Source: Microlunatus speluncae (GTDB lineage Bacteria; Actinomycetota; Actinomycetes; Propionibacteriales; Propionibacteriaceae). Taken from it: DNA of 64,000 bases. Both the position numbers and the translations under genes were made by a program. The stretch is taken from assembly GCF_009299835.1 (NCBI RefSeq), contig NZ_VKCZ01000008.1:248001-312000 (forward strand), given 5' to 3'. Of the stretch, positions 52,857 through 61,811 are shown one piece after another (position 1 is the stretch's first letter; each line of letters opens with the position of its first letter). The notes beneath the pieces were generated by a model that saw only the letters and a list, made by a program, of their open reading frames with translations, did no database searches and was not told where the DNA came from.

Positions 52857-54467
52857 ATGCCAGCAACTCTCCGGTCCCCGTCCGACGTGACGGGACGCGT
52901 GGCGCGGCAGGCTGCCCAGGAGCACGATCCGGAGTCGCTCGCGGCCCTGATCGAGGCCGAATGGCTGCACCTCGGCCGGGTCGACGGCCTGCTGACCGAC
53001 CTGATCACCCGGTTCGATCATGATCAGCTCTCCCGGCACCCCGCGCTGCAGCTGATCATGGACCGAGTGCACACCTGGCCGGGGGCTCCGGGACCGCCGC
53101 CGGAGCTGCTCGGCCGGGTCGAGCGGCTGATCGAATCCGGTCACTTCCCCGACGGCGAGGTGCGAGCCGGGATGGAGCACCTCGTGCTGCTCGCCCTTCT
53201 TGATCAAGGTCACTACGAGCGCGCCCGGCCGTATGCGGCAGCGATCCGGGCCACCACCGAACGCTTGGCTCCGCGGCCGGGGACCGACTCCTGGAAGCTC
53301 GGCTCACTGGCCCGGCACAACGGGGTGTTGCAGTTCCTCGCGGGGCAGCCGGCCGAGGCCGGCAGCGACCTCCTCGCCGTCATCCAACTGACCGACGTCC
53401 ATCCCGACGACCGGGCCGCCGCGGCCGGCGAGCTCGCTCTCCTGCACGCCGTCCAGGGCGACCCGGCGATCGCCCTGCGCTGGGCGACGTACGCCGAAAC
53501 CGTGATCGACGGCTGGGGCCTGGACCGGCTCGACCCGCGACACCAGGTGGCGCTGCTCGGCGCCCGGCTGATCAAGGCAACCGATCGACTGGACTGGGCG
53601 CGCTACGAGGAGATCCTCGGCCTGCTGCACACCGCCGACCTGCGGCACGACCGGCACCTTCCCTTCATCCGGTATGCCCAGCTCCGGGCCGCGTTGGTCC
53701 GCGGCCAGCAGCGGCCGGCCCTTGATCAACTCGCGCAACTGCTGGACACGGCCCCGACCCACCTGCCGCCGGGCTCGCTGGCCCACTCCCTGCTCGCCGG
53801 GCTCGAAACCCAGCTTGCGATCAGCATCGGTGATCATGACCGGGCCCGGGCGGCGATCCCGGACCACCTCACCGATCATCACCACGTCCTGCAGCAGGTC
53901 CGCTGGCTCGTCGCGACGGGCCGCTGCACCGCGGCTGCCGCGCTGATCTCCGACAGCCGGTGGCTCGACCTGGCGCCCCGCCGCGGCGCGATCGAGTTGA
54001 CCCTGACCCTGGCCACCGCGTTGCACCGGACCGGTGATCACCGCGAGTCGGCCCGCCTGGTGCTCCGGGCGCTGACCCAGTCGGGCGATCCGCAGACCAT
54101 CGGGCACAGCCTCGCCACGACCGACCAGCGGACGCTGGCCGCCGCCGCCGACTGGCAGCCGGCGGTCAAGGCCACCCTGGAACGGCTCAAGATCATCTTG
54201 TTCGTGCCGCCGGCGCCCGACTCCGAGCTGCGGCACGAGGCACCACTGACCCCGCGCGAGCGCGTCATCCTCGGCCTGCTCGCGGACGGCGGCACCGCCG
54301 CGGAGATCGCCGCCAGCCTGTATGTCTCGGTGCACACCGTGCGGAACCAGATCCAGCGCGTCTATCGCAAACTGCAGGCGACCTCCCGCCGGCACGCGAT
54401 CGACATCGCGGTCAGCCGTGGCCTGCTGCCACCGATCAGCGAGCGGCGCGGCTCCGCCGCGTCCTGA
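52857..54467 (+). CDS. LuxR-family transcriptional regulator
   Basis: 536 residues. The C-terminal LuxR-type HTH is unmistakable: PLTPRERVILGLLADGGTAAEIAASLYVSVHTVRNQIQRVYRKLQATSRRHAIDIA (about 462-517). The rest is an all-helical TPR-like domain (LARHNGVLQFLAGQPAEAG, RYEEILGLLHTADLRHD, AIELTLTLATALHRTGDHRES) like the C-terminal part of MalT/LAL regulators, but without the N-terminal ATPase. A ligand or partner protein probably binds the TPR part. It diverges from the LPXTG protein gene across 347 bp and likely controls it. Position 54467 is 2 bp from the convergent hydrolase. Confidence 0.87.
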   Translation: MPATLRSPSDVTGRVARQAAQEHDPESLAALIEAEWLHLGRVDGLLTDLITRFDHDQLSRHPALQLIMDRVHTWPGAPGPPPELLGRVERLIESGHFPDGEVRAGMEHLVLLALLDQGHYERARPYAAAIRATTERLAPRPGTDSWKLGSLARHNGVLQFLAGQPAEAGSDLLAVIQLTDVHPDDRAAAAGELALLHAVQGDPAIALRWATYAETVIDGWGLDRLDPRHQVALLGARLIKATDRLDWARYEEILGLLHTADLRHDRHLPFIRYAQLRAALVRGQQRPALDQLAQLLDTAPTHLPPGSLAHSLLAGLETQLAISIGDHDRARAAIPDHLTDHHHVLQQVRWLVATGRCTAAAALISDSRWLDLAPRRGAIELTLTLATALHRTGDHRESARLVLRALTQSGDPQTIGHSLATTDQRTLAAAADWQPAVKATLERLKIILFVPPAPDSELRHEAPLTPRERVILGLLADGGTAAEIAASLYVSVHTVRNQIQRVYRKLQATSRRHAIDIAVSRGLLPPISERRGSAAS

Positions 54468-54469
54468 GC

Positions 54470-55258
54470 TCAGGCCGCGTCGAAGAACTCCTGCAGCATC
54501 GCCGCCAGGGCGCCGGGATCGGCGACGTGACCCTGGCTCGGCAACAGCCGCGACTCGGCCTGCGGCAGCAACTCGGTGATCGCCGCGGCGGCCGGGCCGA
54601 AGAATTCCAGTCCGGCGTCCCCGGTGATCACCAGCGTCGGCTTGTCGATCTTGCTCAGCCGCTGCGGCGGCGGCCCGTCACCGAGACAGGCGGCGTCGTA
54701 CGGCAGGGTGTGCGCCAGCGCACTGGAGGCCGCGAACTCCGGTGACGTCCGGGCCGCCTCGATCGCCTCGTCGGGCATCCCGGCCAGCCGCATGAACCGG
54801 GCCAGCGCGTCGTCGGGTCGCCCGTCGGCCACGATCGCGCCGATCTCGGCGGCGTAGTCCTGCCAGGCGGCGACGGCCGGCTCCCCGATCGCGTACGGCA
54901 CCTCGTAGACCGCGATCTTGTCCACGGCCAGGCCCGCGGCCGCCGCCTCCAGGGCCAGCGCGCCACCGGACGAGGCACCGAACAGGTGCACCGGCCCCTC
55001 GGCGACCGCAGCCAGCGCGGCCAGATCCTCGATCTCTCGCTGCAGCGCGTACGGAGCGGTGTCGGTGCTCCTCCCGCGGCCGCGGCGACTGTAGTTGATC
55101 ACCGTGTGCGCGCCGGCCAGCTCGGCCGCCAGCGGTGCGTTCTCCGAGCCGTCGTCCAGGCCGCCGCCGACCATGATCACCGGCGCGCCCTGGCCCTGGC
55201 GATCGTAGGCGATCAAGGTCTGGTCGGCCGACCGGACCTGCTCGGTCGTGCTGATCAT
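54470..55258 (-). CDS. Alpha/beta hydrolase
   Basis: 262 residues. The order is that of small alpha/beta hydrolases: VIMVGGGLDDGSENAPLA (oxyanion region), VINYSRRGRGRSTD, nucleophile elbow LFGASSGGALALEAAA (Ser about 93), acid in LVITGDAGLEFFG and His in LPSQGHVADPGALAAML. No signal peptide or lid extension. The substrate is unknown. Its start codon overlaps the stop of the PPOX gene by 4 bp, so it is co-translated with that F420/flavin-type protein. Confidence 0.86.
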   Translation of the reverse strand: MISTTEQVRSADQTLIAYDRQGQGAPVIMVGGGLDDGSENAPLAAELAGAHTVINYSRRGRGRSTDTAPYALQREIEDLAALAAVAEGPVHLFGASSGGALALEAAAAGLAVDKIAVYEVPYAIGEPAVAAWQDYAAEIGAIVADGRPDDALARFMRLAGMPDEAIEAARTSPEFAASSALAHTLPYDAACLGDGPPPQRLSKIDKPTLVITGDAGLEFFGPAAAAITELLPQAESRLLPSQGHVADPGALAAMLQEFFDAA

Positions 55259-55674
55259 GACGGCTCCTGGTGCTCGGTCCGCCGGGTCTCGTACCAGCTG
55301 TCGCCGACCGGCTCACCGGCCAGGTTCCAGCTCCAGGACACGGTCGGCGTGATCTTCAGGTAGTGACCCGGGCCGACCAGGCCGACCCGCTCCACCGGCG
55401 GTTCGGCATGGCCGTAGACGCGGATGCCGCGGACGATGAACGGCTCGAACGAGACCAGATCGTCGATCACCAGAGCCACCTTGCGCCGCCCCGCTGCCGC
55501 GTTGCGCATCTTCCGGGTGGCGAGCACCGTGGCCCCGCCGCCGACCCAGAAATGGCTGCCGTCGAACTCGAACGCCAGCGGCATCACATCGGGCTGATCG
55601 CCCTCCCCCAGCGTGGCCAGCCGGGCCAGCGGTTGGGACCGCAGATAGTCGATCTCGTCATCGGTGAACGTCAT
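55255..55674 (-). CDS. PPOX-class F420-dependent oxidoreductase-like protein
   Basis: 139 residues from ATG 55674, with GGGGGAGTG just upstream. The split-barrel fold of the PNPOx-like superfamily reads: FTDDEIDYLRSQPLARLATLGEGDQPDVMPLAFEFDGSHFWVGGG, LATRKMRNAAAGRRKVALVIDD and IRVYGHAEPPVERVG. The final PTVSWSWNLAGEP is typical of the actinobacterial 'PPOX class F420-dependent' group. It probably binds F420 or FMN and reduces an unknown compound. It is the first gene of a two-gene unit with an alpha/beta hydrolase and diverges from an HxlR regulator. Confidence 0.85.
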   Translation of the reverse strand: MTFTDDEIDYLRSQPLARLATLGEGDQPDVMPLAFEFDGSHFWVGGGATVLATRKMRNAAAGRRKVALVIDDLVSFEPFIVRGIRVYGHAEPPVERVGLVGPGHYLKITPTVSWSWNLAGEPVGDSWYETRRTEHQEPS

Positions 55675-55702
55675 CACTCCCCCTGCGCCCAAACACTGCT
55701 TG

Positions 55703-55731
55703 GTGCTAACTTAGGACTAACTAGTGCTGAC
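55703..55731. promoter_or_regulatory. Direct repeats in the PPOX/HxlR divergent promoter
   Basis: GTGCTAAC (55703-55710) and GTGCTGAC (55724-55731) are spaced 21 bp apart, two DNA turns, and enclose TTAGGACTAACTA. This AT-rich patch lies between the two starts (55674 and 55754) and is the likely site of the HxlR protein and of both promoters. Confidence 0.5.
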
Positions 55732-55753
55732 TATAACCCAGGAGGAACCGGTT

Positions 55754-56416
55754 TTGTCCAGCCGCGGCGAACGGAGTTACGACGATCCCTGTGGCATCGC
55801 CCGCGCCCTGGACCGGGTCGGCGAGCGCTGGGCGCTGCTGCTGATCCGCGAGTTGATCTTCGGGCCGAAGCGGTTCACCGATCTCCGCCGCGGCCTGCCC
55901 GGCGCCAGCCAGAATGTGCTGACCCAACGGCTCCGCGAGCTCGAGCGGGACGGGATCGTGGAGCGGGTCCGGCTCGGCCCGCCGGCGGGGAGTCGCGCCT
56001 ACCGGCTGACCGACCTCGGCCGCGGGCTCGAGCCGGTGCTGCTCGCCCTGGCGGCCTGGGGCAGCGACCTGCCGATCCGGTCCGGCGGCGAGTTGAGCGT
56101 CGACGCCCTGATGTTCGCGCTGCGAGCGACCTACCAACCGCGTACTCCCCCGTCCCGCCCGATCACCTACGAGGTGAGCCTCGACCCGGAGCTGTTCCGG
56201 ATCACCCTCGACGGCGATCAGATCGACGTCGCCCGTGGCGCCGCAACCGAGCCGGACACCGTGATCACCACCAGCCCAGACCTGCTCCGCGACCTGGTTT
56301 ACGCCGGACGGCCGCTGGAGCCCGAGCTGAAGCGCGGCGAGATCATGATCACCGGCAACCGGCAGGCGGCGAAACGATTGTTCACCTCGTTCCGCCGCCC
56401 ACCCCGGCCCAGCTGA
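55754..56416 (+). CDS. HxlR-family regulator with C-terminal SCP2-like domain
   Basis: 220 residues from TTG 55754, chosen because AGGAGG (55740-55745) sits 8 bp upstream; an in-frame GTG at 55724 lacks one. The HxlR winged helix occupies about 8-100: CGIARALDRVGERWALLLIRELIFGPKRFTDLRRGLPGASQNVLTQRLRELERDGIVERV. The C-terminal part (about 125-215) has a sterol-carrier-like pattern (RITLDGDQIDVARGAATEPDTVITTSPDLLRDLVYAGRPLE), which may bind a hydrophobic ligand. It should regulate the divergent PPOX/hydrolase genes. Confidence 0.88.
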   Translation: MSSRGERSYDDPCGIARALDRVGERWALLLIRELIFGPKRFTDLRRGLPGASQNVLTQRLRELERDGIVERVRLGPPAGSRAYRLTDLGRGLEPVLLALAAWGSDLPIRSGGELSVDALMFALRATYQPRTPPSRPITYEVSLDPELFRITLDGDQIDVARGAATEPDTVITTSPDLLRDLVYAGRPLEPELKRGEIMITGNRQAAKRLFTSFRRPPRPS

Positions 56417-56419
56417 CGC

Positions 56420-59173
56420 TCAGGTCGGACGCCGGGACAGCACCGGCGAGCGCGAGGTCAGCGCCGCCAGGCCGGCGGCGATCAGCGGCACCGTGATGAT
56501 CAACAGGCCCAGCGGAACCCAGGGCAGGGCGAGCTGCGGTCCGGGTGCCACGACCGCGGGCGGCTGGTCCAGCAGAGCGATCGCCAGACCGGGGACGAGT
56601 CCGAGCACCGCCCCGAAGACCATCCCGGTCGCCGCCAGCAGCAGCGCCTGCGCCGCGGCCTGACCCCGGCGCACCGTCGGCGCCGCGCCGACCGCGGCCA
56701 GTGTCGATTGCTCGGCGCGGCCGTCGATCTGGGCCAGCACCGTCGCCACCACCGCGGCCAGGAGCACCAGGAAGCCCGCGCCCACCAGCATCGGGACCAG
56801 CTTCGGCTGCTGCTCGTCGACATGGCCGCGCTCGACGGTGAACGGCTGGTCCGGCTCGATCAACTGCCGGATCCTCGACTCCTCGGCCGCGGTGATGTCC
56901 CGGCCCGCCGGCCCGAACAGGACCCGATCGAGCCGGCGGGGCAGTTCGTGGGCGTCGGCGGTCCCGGGCAACATCCAGCCGTAGGGTTCGGAGATCCGCA
57001 CCCGCGTGTGGTGCAGGGTGCCGACCAGGCTGCCGGGGTCGACCAGCACGGCCGGCACCTCGACCCGCCGGATCACCTTCGCAGTGCCGGCCTGGTAGTC
57101 CTTCTCGATCTCGATCAGCCGGACCTTGCCGTCAATGATCAACGACGGTTCGGTGATCAGGATCTTTCCGGCCCGCAGCGCGGCCGCCGACTCGGGTGCC
57201 AGAGCCCGGTCGCCGGCCGGGATCTGCTGGATCAACGGCGAGGCGAACGGATCGTCCCAGGCCGTGCACCGCTCCACATCGTCGAGGATCTCCGCCTCGG
57301 TGCAGCCGGTCGGCACCGGCTCCAGGGTCGAATAGAACGTGGCCCAGCCGACGTCTTGCGGGGGCTGGATCATCCGGTCCCGCTCCACGTAGGTCCAGTC
57401 CGGGAACTCCCGCTGGATCCGCTCGAGCGAACCGCGCAGGGCCTCGTCGTTGCTGTAGTCGGACAGGACGGCCTGGCCCGGCGTCGTCACCGGGGTGTGC
57501 ACCTTGACCGCCAGCGCGGTCTGGCTGGCAAACAGGACCCCGAACCCCGCGAGCACGGCCGTCGCGGCCACCACCGCGGCGATGGCCGGCACCGACCGTT
57601 GATGTTGCCGGCCGACGTCCCGGGCGGCCAGCCGGATCGGCAGCGGCCACCGATGGCCGACCCGGCCCCAACCGGCGACGATCGCCGGAATGATCATCAG
57701 TCCACCCAGGGTGAGTGCCAGGCAGCCGATGATCACCACCGGCCAGGCCCAGGGCTGCTCATGACCCGCGGTCGCCGCGAAGATCATCCCCCCGGTCGCC
57801 AGCAGCAGCAGGGCGCCGCCGACCAACGGAACTCCCCGGCGCCGCGGCGGCGGCTGCCACCGCTCGGTCAGTGTGCTGGCGACGTCGCGCCGGGCTGCCA
57901 CCCGGGCCGGGCCCAGGGCGGCGATCACCGCGGCCAGCACCGCGGCGATCATCACCGCCATGATCAACGGGAAGGGCGGCCGCCAGGAGCCGTACTGGGT
58001 GATCGCGCCGACCCACCACAAGAGGTGGGTCAGCAGCGGGCTGACGGCCAGCCCGAGCACCGTGCCGGCCACCGCCGCCGCCCCGCCGAGCAGGACCGAC
58101 TGGCCCAGGACGATCCGGCGCACCTGCCGCCGGTCGGCCCCGCAGGCCGCGATCAGGGCCAGCATCCGACGCTGGCGGGCAGCTCCCAGCGCGAACGCGG
58201 GCCCGGCCAGCAGGGTGACCTCGATCAACACGCCGATCGAGACCGCGGCGACCTGGATCAACTGGGACGTCGCCTGTTCGGACCCGAGCGAGCCGCCGTA
58301 GAGATCGAGCACCGAGGCATCGCCGTGGTGCGACGAACCGACGCGCTCCACGAACGGCGGAGCTCCCTCCATCACGGCCCGACTCTGCACCAGCAGTCCG
58401 TACTCGTTCAGGCGCTGCACGTCCGGCCAGGTCACCGGACCGGTGCCCTGGACCAGGAACCAGGACTCATAGGAATGCTTCGCCGGCCCCGGCAACACCG
58501 CCTGCCATTCGGCCCCGGCCGGTGCCCGTACGACACCGACGACGCTCGCGGTCGTTTCGACTCCGCCGACCGTGATGGTGAGCGGGCCGGAGCGCGGGAT
58601 GCCGGGCTGGATCGCACGGTCGGTCACGACCAGTTCACCGGGCGCGGCGGGCCAACGCCCCTCGATCAACTCGGCCAACCCGAAGTCGGCGATCGAGTCA
58701 GCCGTGATCTGCAGGCTGCGCAGCGGGATCGGTTTCGACCCGCCGAAGGCCACCAGATAGCCCTGGTCGACAGTGGCGATCCGGGCATCACTCAGCAGCG
58801 CGCCGACCTCCTCGGCCCGCCACGGCGCCTCCGGATCCGTCCCGGCCCGCGGCCGGCCCGGGCCGGTGGAGCCGAGATACTGTCCGTACTGATCTTGGAC
58901 GATCGCCCCGGCCTCGGCCAGCGGAGGCGACACGATGGCTTGCGCCGCACCGAGATTCGCCCTGGCCCAGTCGTCCACGCGGACCTGTGCGGTCCCGAAG
59001 ACGGCGAGCCCGGCAGTCACGATCATGACCGGCACTCCGATCAAGATCATCACCAGCACGCTCCGGCCGCGGTGCTGCAGCGCTTCCCGCCGCCCGATCC
59101 GCAGGGCCCACCGCCAGCTACCCCACCACCGGGCCAACCGGCCGGCCGGGCGGTTCTCGTCGTCAGAGGACAT
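56420..59173 (-). CDS. FtsX-like ABC permease
   Basis: 917 residues with two copies of the FtsX/MacB-type permease core, each with helix clusters. The first helix is at about 33-55 (RSVLVMILIGVPVMIVTAGLAVF), followed by a large extracytoplasmic domain (about 65-285) and helices around 295-440 and 450-560. A second outer domain (about 570-780) and helices at 790-905 close the protein. Such permeases export lipids, peptides or antibiotics, or signal to wall enzymes. It overlaps its ATPase gene by 11 bp. A PadR regulator heads the operon. Confidence 0.92.
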   Translation of the reverse strand: MSSDDENRPAGRLARWWGSWRWALRIGRREALQHRGRSVLVMILIGVPVMIVTAGLAVFGTAQVRVDDWARANLGAAQAIVSPPLAEAGAIVQDQYGQYLGSTGPGRPRAGTDPEAPWRAEEVGALLSDARIATVDQGYLVAFGGSKPIPLRSLQITADSIADFGLAELIEGRWPAAPGELVVTDRAIQPGIPRSGPLTITVGGVETTASVVGVVRAPAGAEWQAVLPGPAKHSYESWFLVQGTGPVTWPDVQRLNEYGLLVQSRAVMEGAPPFVERVGSSHHGDASVLDLYGGSLGSEQATSQLIQVAAVSIGVLIEVTLLAGPAFALGAARQRRMLALIAACGADRRQVRRIVLGQSVLLGGAAAVAGTVLGLAVSPLLTHLLWWVGAITQYGSWRPPFPLIMAVMIAAVLAAVIAALGPARVAARRDVASTLTERWQPPPRRRGVPLVGGALLLLATGGMIFAATAGHEQPWAWPVVIIGCLALTLGGLMIIPAIVAGWGRVGHRWPLPIRLAARDVGRQHQRSVPAIAAVVAATAVLAGFGVLFASQTALAVKVHTPVTTPGQAVLSDYSNDEALRGSLERIQREFPDWTYVERDRMIQPPQDVGWATFYSTLEPVPTGCTEAEILDDVERCTAWDDPFASPLIQQIPAGDRALAPESAAALRAGKILITEPSLIIDGKVRLIEIEKDYQAGTAKVIRRVEVPAVLVDPGSLVGTLHHTRVRISEPYGWMLPGTADAHELPRRLDRVLFGPAGRDITAAEESRIRQLIEPDQPFTVERGHVDEQQPKLVPMLVGAGFLVLLAAVVATVLAQIDGRAEQSTLAAVGAAPTVRRGQAAAQALLLAATGMVFGAVLGLVPGLAIALLDQPPAVVAPGPQLALPWVPLGLLIITVPLIAAGLAALTSRSPVLSRRPT

Positions 59174-59891
59174 CGCTGAGCAACCTTTCCACTCCGCTGT
59201 GCTCGGCGGCCGGATCGACGATCGACCCGTCCCGCAGGAAGATCACCCGGTCGGCCCAGGCCGCGTGCCGGGCGTCGTGGGTGACCAGGATCCCGGCCGC
59301 GCCGGCGTCACACCGGTCCCGGATGACGGCCAGCACGGCATCGCCGCCCTCGGTGTCCAGGGCTCCGGCCGGCTCGTCGGCCAAGATCACCCGCCGGTCG
59401 CCGATCAACGCCCGGGCGATCGCGATCCGTTGGCGCTGCCCACCGGACAGCTGATCAGGAAACCGGTCGACGGCCTCGACCGCGACCCCGACCTGCTCCA
59501 GCGCCGTGATCGCCAGTTTCCTGGCCCGTCGGGCCGGGAGGCCGTCCAGCTCCACCGGCAGCGCGACGTTCTCGGCGGCGGTCAGGGACGGCACCAGATT
59601 GAAGTCCTGGAACACCAGCCCGACGCTGCGTCGGCGCAACTCGGCCAACCCACGCCGGGTCAGCCGGGCCGCGTCGGTCCCGTTGATCACCACGCTGCCG
59701 GAGCTCGCGACATCGAGACCACCGGCGAGATTCAGCAGGGTCGACTTGCCCGACCCGGAGGGCCCCATGATCGCGACCAGCTCGGTCGCGCGGACCGACA
59801 GGCTGACCTGGCGCAGCGCCTGCACCGCCAGCTCGCCGGTGCCGTAGACCCGGCTGACCCGGTCCATCGAAATGATCGGCAGTTCGGGCAT
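59163..59891 (-). CDS. ABC transporter ATPase (LolD/MacB type)
   Basis: 242 residues from ATG 59891, overlapping the PadR stop (TGATG). The ABC motifs are complete: Walker A GPSGSGKS (about 42-49), Q-loop VFQDFNLVP, signature LSGGQRQR, Walker B VILADEPAGALD and H-loop LVTHDARHA. The short length and Q-loop fit the LolD/MacB/FtsE group that drives FtsX-like permeases by a pull-type mechanism. It works with the 917-residue permease next to it. PadR controls the operon. Confidence 0.93.
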   Translation of the reverse strand: MPELPIISMDRVSRVYGTGELAVQALRQVSLSVRATELVAIMGPSGSGKSTLLNLAGGLDVASSGSVVINGTDAARLTRRGLAELRRRSVGLVFQDFNLVPSLTAAENVALPVELDGLPARRARKLAITALEQVGVAVEAVDRFPDQLSGGQRQRIAIARALIGDRRVILADEPAGALDTEGGDAVLAVIRDRCDAGAAGILVTHDARHAAWADRVIFLRDGSIVDPAAEHSGVERLLSDVL

Positions 59892-60478
59892 CACCGCGTC
59901 ACCTGCTCGACCTCGGCGGCCGGCCCGGCCGGCTGGGCCGCCCGGCGCCGCGCCCGCGGCTGCCCGGTGACCCGCGACTCCACGTGATCGAGCCAGCGCA
60001 GCTCCGCTTCGGCCGTGAAGATCAGGTTCTCGATCACCAGGTCCCAGGCGAGGTCGCGCAGGCCCGAATGGTGATCTTCGGCGGAGGCCCGCTTCAGCCG
60101 GGTCAACTCCTGCAGGCCCCGCATCGACGCCGCCCGCTGGGTGCTCACGACCTGGCCGACGTCGACTCCGTCGACCGTCACGGCGAGCGCCAACTTGATC
60201 ACCAGCTCGTTGCGCGGCGCGGCATCCCGGTCGACCGGGGTCTGCCACCAGGCCCCGATCTCCTTCTCGCCGGCCTCGGTCAGCCGATACTCGATGGTGC
60301 GCTCGTCACCGCTGGTGCCGACCAGGCCGTCCCGCTCCAGCCGCGACAGCGTCGTGTAGACCTGCCCGATGTTCAGCGGCCAGGTGCCGCCGGTGCGCCG
60401 CTCGAACTCGCTCCGCAGCTGGGCGCCGTACTGCGGCCCCTCGGTGAGCAGGGCCAGCAGGCTGTGTCGAATCGACAT
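59891..60478 (-). CDS. PadR-family transcriptional regulator
   Basis: 195 residues. Residues 1-80 are the PadR winged helix: IRHSLLALLTEGPQYGAQLRSEFERRTGGTWPLNIGQVYTTLSRLERDGLVG. The C-terminal helical dimerisation part (Vir_C-like) includes LVIKLALAVTVDGVDVGQVVSTQRAASMRGLQELTRL. A tail rich in Ala, Arg and Pro follows. It heads the ABC operon and two 13-bp palindromes of the PadR type lie directly upstream (60492-60527). It therefore represses the operon until an inducer, perhaps an antibiotic, appears. Confidence 0.92.
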   Translation of the reverse strand: MSIRHSLLALLTEGPQYGAQLRSEFERRTGGTWPLNIGQVYTTLSRLERDGLVGTSGDERTIEYRLTEAGEKEIGAWWQTPVDRDAAPRNELVIKLALAVTVDGVDVGQVVSTQRAASMRGLQELTRLKRASAEDHHSGLRDLAWDLVIENLIFTAEAELRWLDHVESRVTGQPRARRRAAQPAGPAAEVEQVTR

Positions 60479-60491
60479 CGACCGCTCCTTA

Positions 60492-60527
60492 CATACTCGG
60501 TATGTTCAGAGCACCATACTCAGTATG
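60492..60527. promoter_or_regulatory. Tandem PadR operator
   Basis: CATACTCGGTATG (60492-60504) and CATACTCAGTATG (60515-60527) are 13-bp palindromes that differ at one base and start 23 bp apart. ATAC-n-GTAT dyads are known for PadR proteins. They cover the promoter region just before the padR start at 60478, next to a CTCCTT (reverse AAGGAG) ribosome site. Confidence 0.8.
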
Positions 60528-60551
60528 CAGGCCGTTTGTCGACCCTCGCGG

Positions 60552-60971
60552 TCACGGGTGCTTGGCGGTGCCCTTCATGATCTTGTCGACCGCCGAGCGG
60601 CCGCCGTGGACGGCGATGCCGACCAGGTCCAGGTCCTCCCGTCGCACCGCGGCGACCGCGGCCCGGTTGTCGTCGTCGTTCCCGGTGCCGAACATCTCCC
60701 GGGTGTAGATCGCCAGCGACACGTCCCGGCTCAAGGCCCGGCCGTGCGCCGCGCGGAGCATCAGCCGGTCGCCGGCGAAGATCATCACCGGCTGCCGGAA
60801 CAGGGCCAGATAGCCGGTTCCGTCGGCGTCGGCGTACGGCTCGCCGATCAGCTCCGGCCCGGCCGCGGCGATGCCGCTGGCCAGGAAGGCGGTCACATTC
60901 AGGGCCTGCCACGGTTCGAGGTCGGCGGAGAGCAGGACGGCGATCTTGGTGTCAAAACGTACGGACTGCAC
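60552..60971 (-). CDS. DUF2000 family protein
   Basis: 139 residues from GTG 60971; the frame is open upstream but overlaps the AraC promoter. The pattern VRFDTKIAVLLSADLEPWQALNVTAFLASGIAAAGPELIGEPYADADG followed by VMIFAGDRLMLRAAHGRALSRDVSLAIYTREMFGTGNDDDNRAAV is that of the DUF2000 family. Function is unknown; the fold resembles peptidyl-tRNA hydrolase II. DUF2000 genes are often found beside AraC regulators, as here (divergent, 49-bp gap). That regulator probably controls it. Confidence 0.82.
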   Translation of the reverse strand: MQSVRFDTKIAVLLSADLEPWQALNVTAFLASGIAAAGPELIGEPYADADGTGYLALFRQPVMIFAGDRLMLRAAHGRALSRDVSLAIYTREMFGTGNDDDNRAAVAAVRREDLDLVGIAVHGGRSAVDKIMKGTAKHP

Positions 60972-61020
60972 GGCACGATCCTGCGCCGCCGCTTCTCCCC
61001 CGGTCTTGTACGTTCTTGAT

Positions 61021-61806
61021 ATGGCGCCCGAATCCGAGGTGACCGCCTGGCGGCCGCAGGCGGACGGCGTCGCCGAGGTGTTCCACGCCCGGTTCACCGA
61101 TCACGCCTATCCGCGGCACACCCACGCGGACTGGACGCTGCTGATCGTCGATGAGGGCGTGATCGGCTACCGGTTGGAGGGCCACGACCACGGCTCGACG
61201 ACGAGCCGGGTGACCCTGCTGCCGCCCGGGATCCCGCACGACGGCCACGCCGAGACCCGGTCCGGGTTCGTCAAGCGGGTGCTCTATCTGGAGCCGGATC
61301 AGCTCGCCGGGGTCGGCGCCGGCGTCGACCGGCCAACGCTGACCGACGCCGTGCTGCGGGATCGGATCCACCGGCTGCACGGCACGCTCGCCGGTCCGGA
61401 ACGACTGGAGTCGGAGAGCCGGCTGGCCCTGATCAAGCAGCGGATCCAGGCCCACCTGGACCGTGCCGACCCGACTCCACGGCGGGTCCGGGACCGGCCG
61501 CTGGCCGCCCGGCTCCGGGAGTTGCTGGACGAACGGATCCCGGACGGGCTCGGGCTCACCGAGGCCGCCCTACTGCTGCAGGCCAGCCCGGAGCATCTGG
61601 TCCGCACCTTCGCTGCTGAGTACGGCCTGCCGCCGCACCAGTACCTGACCGGCCGCCGGATCGACCGCGCCCGCCGGCTGCTGCTGGCCGGGCACCGGCC
61701 GGCCGACGTCGCCGCCGAGGTCGGCTTCCATGATCAATCGCACCTGACCCGGCACTTCCGCCGGGTGCTCGGAGTGTCGCCGGGTCGTTTCCGATCGCTA
61801 CCCTGA
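61021..61806 (+). CDS. AraC-family regulator with cupin sensor
   Basis: 261 residues from ATG 61021. The N-terminal cupin-like sensor (about 10-110) has YPRHTHADWTLLIVDEGVIGYRLEGHDHG and LLPPGIPHDGHAE. The C-terminal AraC HTH pair is at about 165-258: LTEAALLLQASPEHLVRTFAAEYGLPPHQYLTGRRIDRARRLL and ADVAAEVGFHDQSHLTRHFRRVLGVSPGRFRS. It diverges from the DUF2000 gene and is followed after 5 bp by the YbaK-like gene, so it may control both. No ribosome site is visible before the ATG and the message may be leaderless. Confidence 0.9.
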   Translation: MAPESEVTAWRPQADGVAEVFHARFTDHAYPRHTHADWTLLIVDEGVIGYRLEGHDHGSTTSRVTLLPPGIPHDGHAETRSGFVKRVLYLEPDQLAGVGAGVDRPTLTDAVLRDRIHRLHGTLAGPERLESESRLALIKQRIQAHLDRADPTPRRVRDRPLAARLRELLDERIPDGLGLTEAALLLQASPEHLVRTFAAEYGLPPHQYLTGRRIDRARRLLLAGHRPADVAAEVGFHDQSHLTRHFRRVLGVSPGRFRSLP

Positions 61807-61811
61807 GCGGA

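Noticed and set aside
52576..52866. 96-codon reverse ORF upstream of the surface protein
   Set aside because: Third codon positions are not GC-rich as in neighbouring genes, there is no family resemblance, and it overlaps the LuxR start. More likely promoter DNA.
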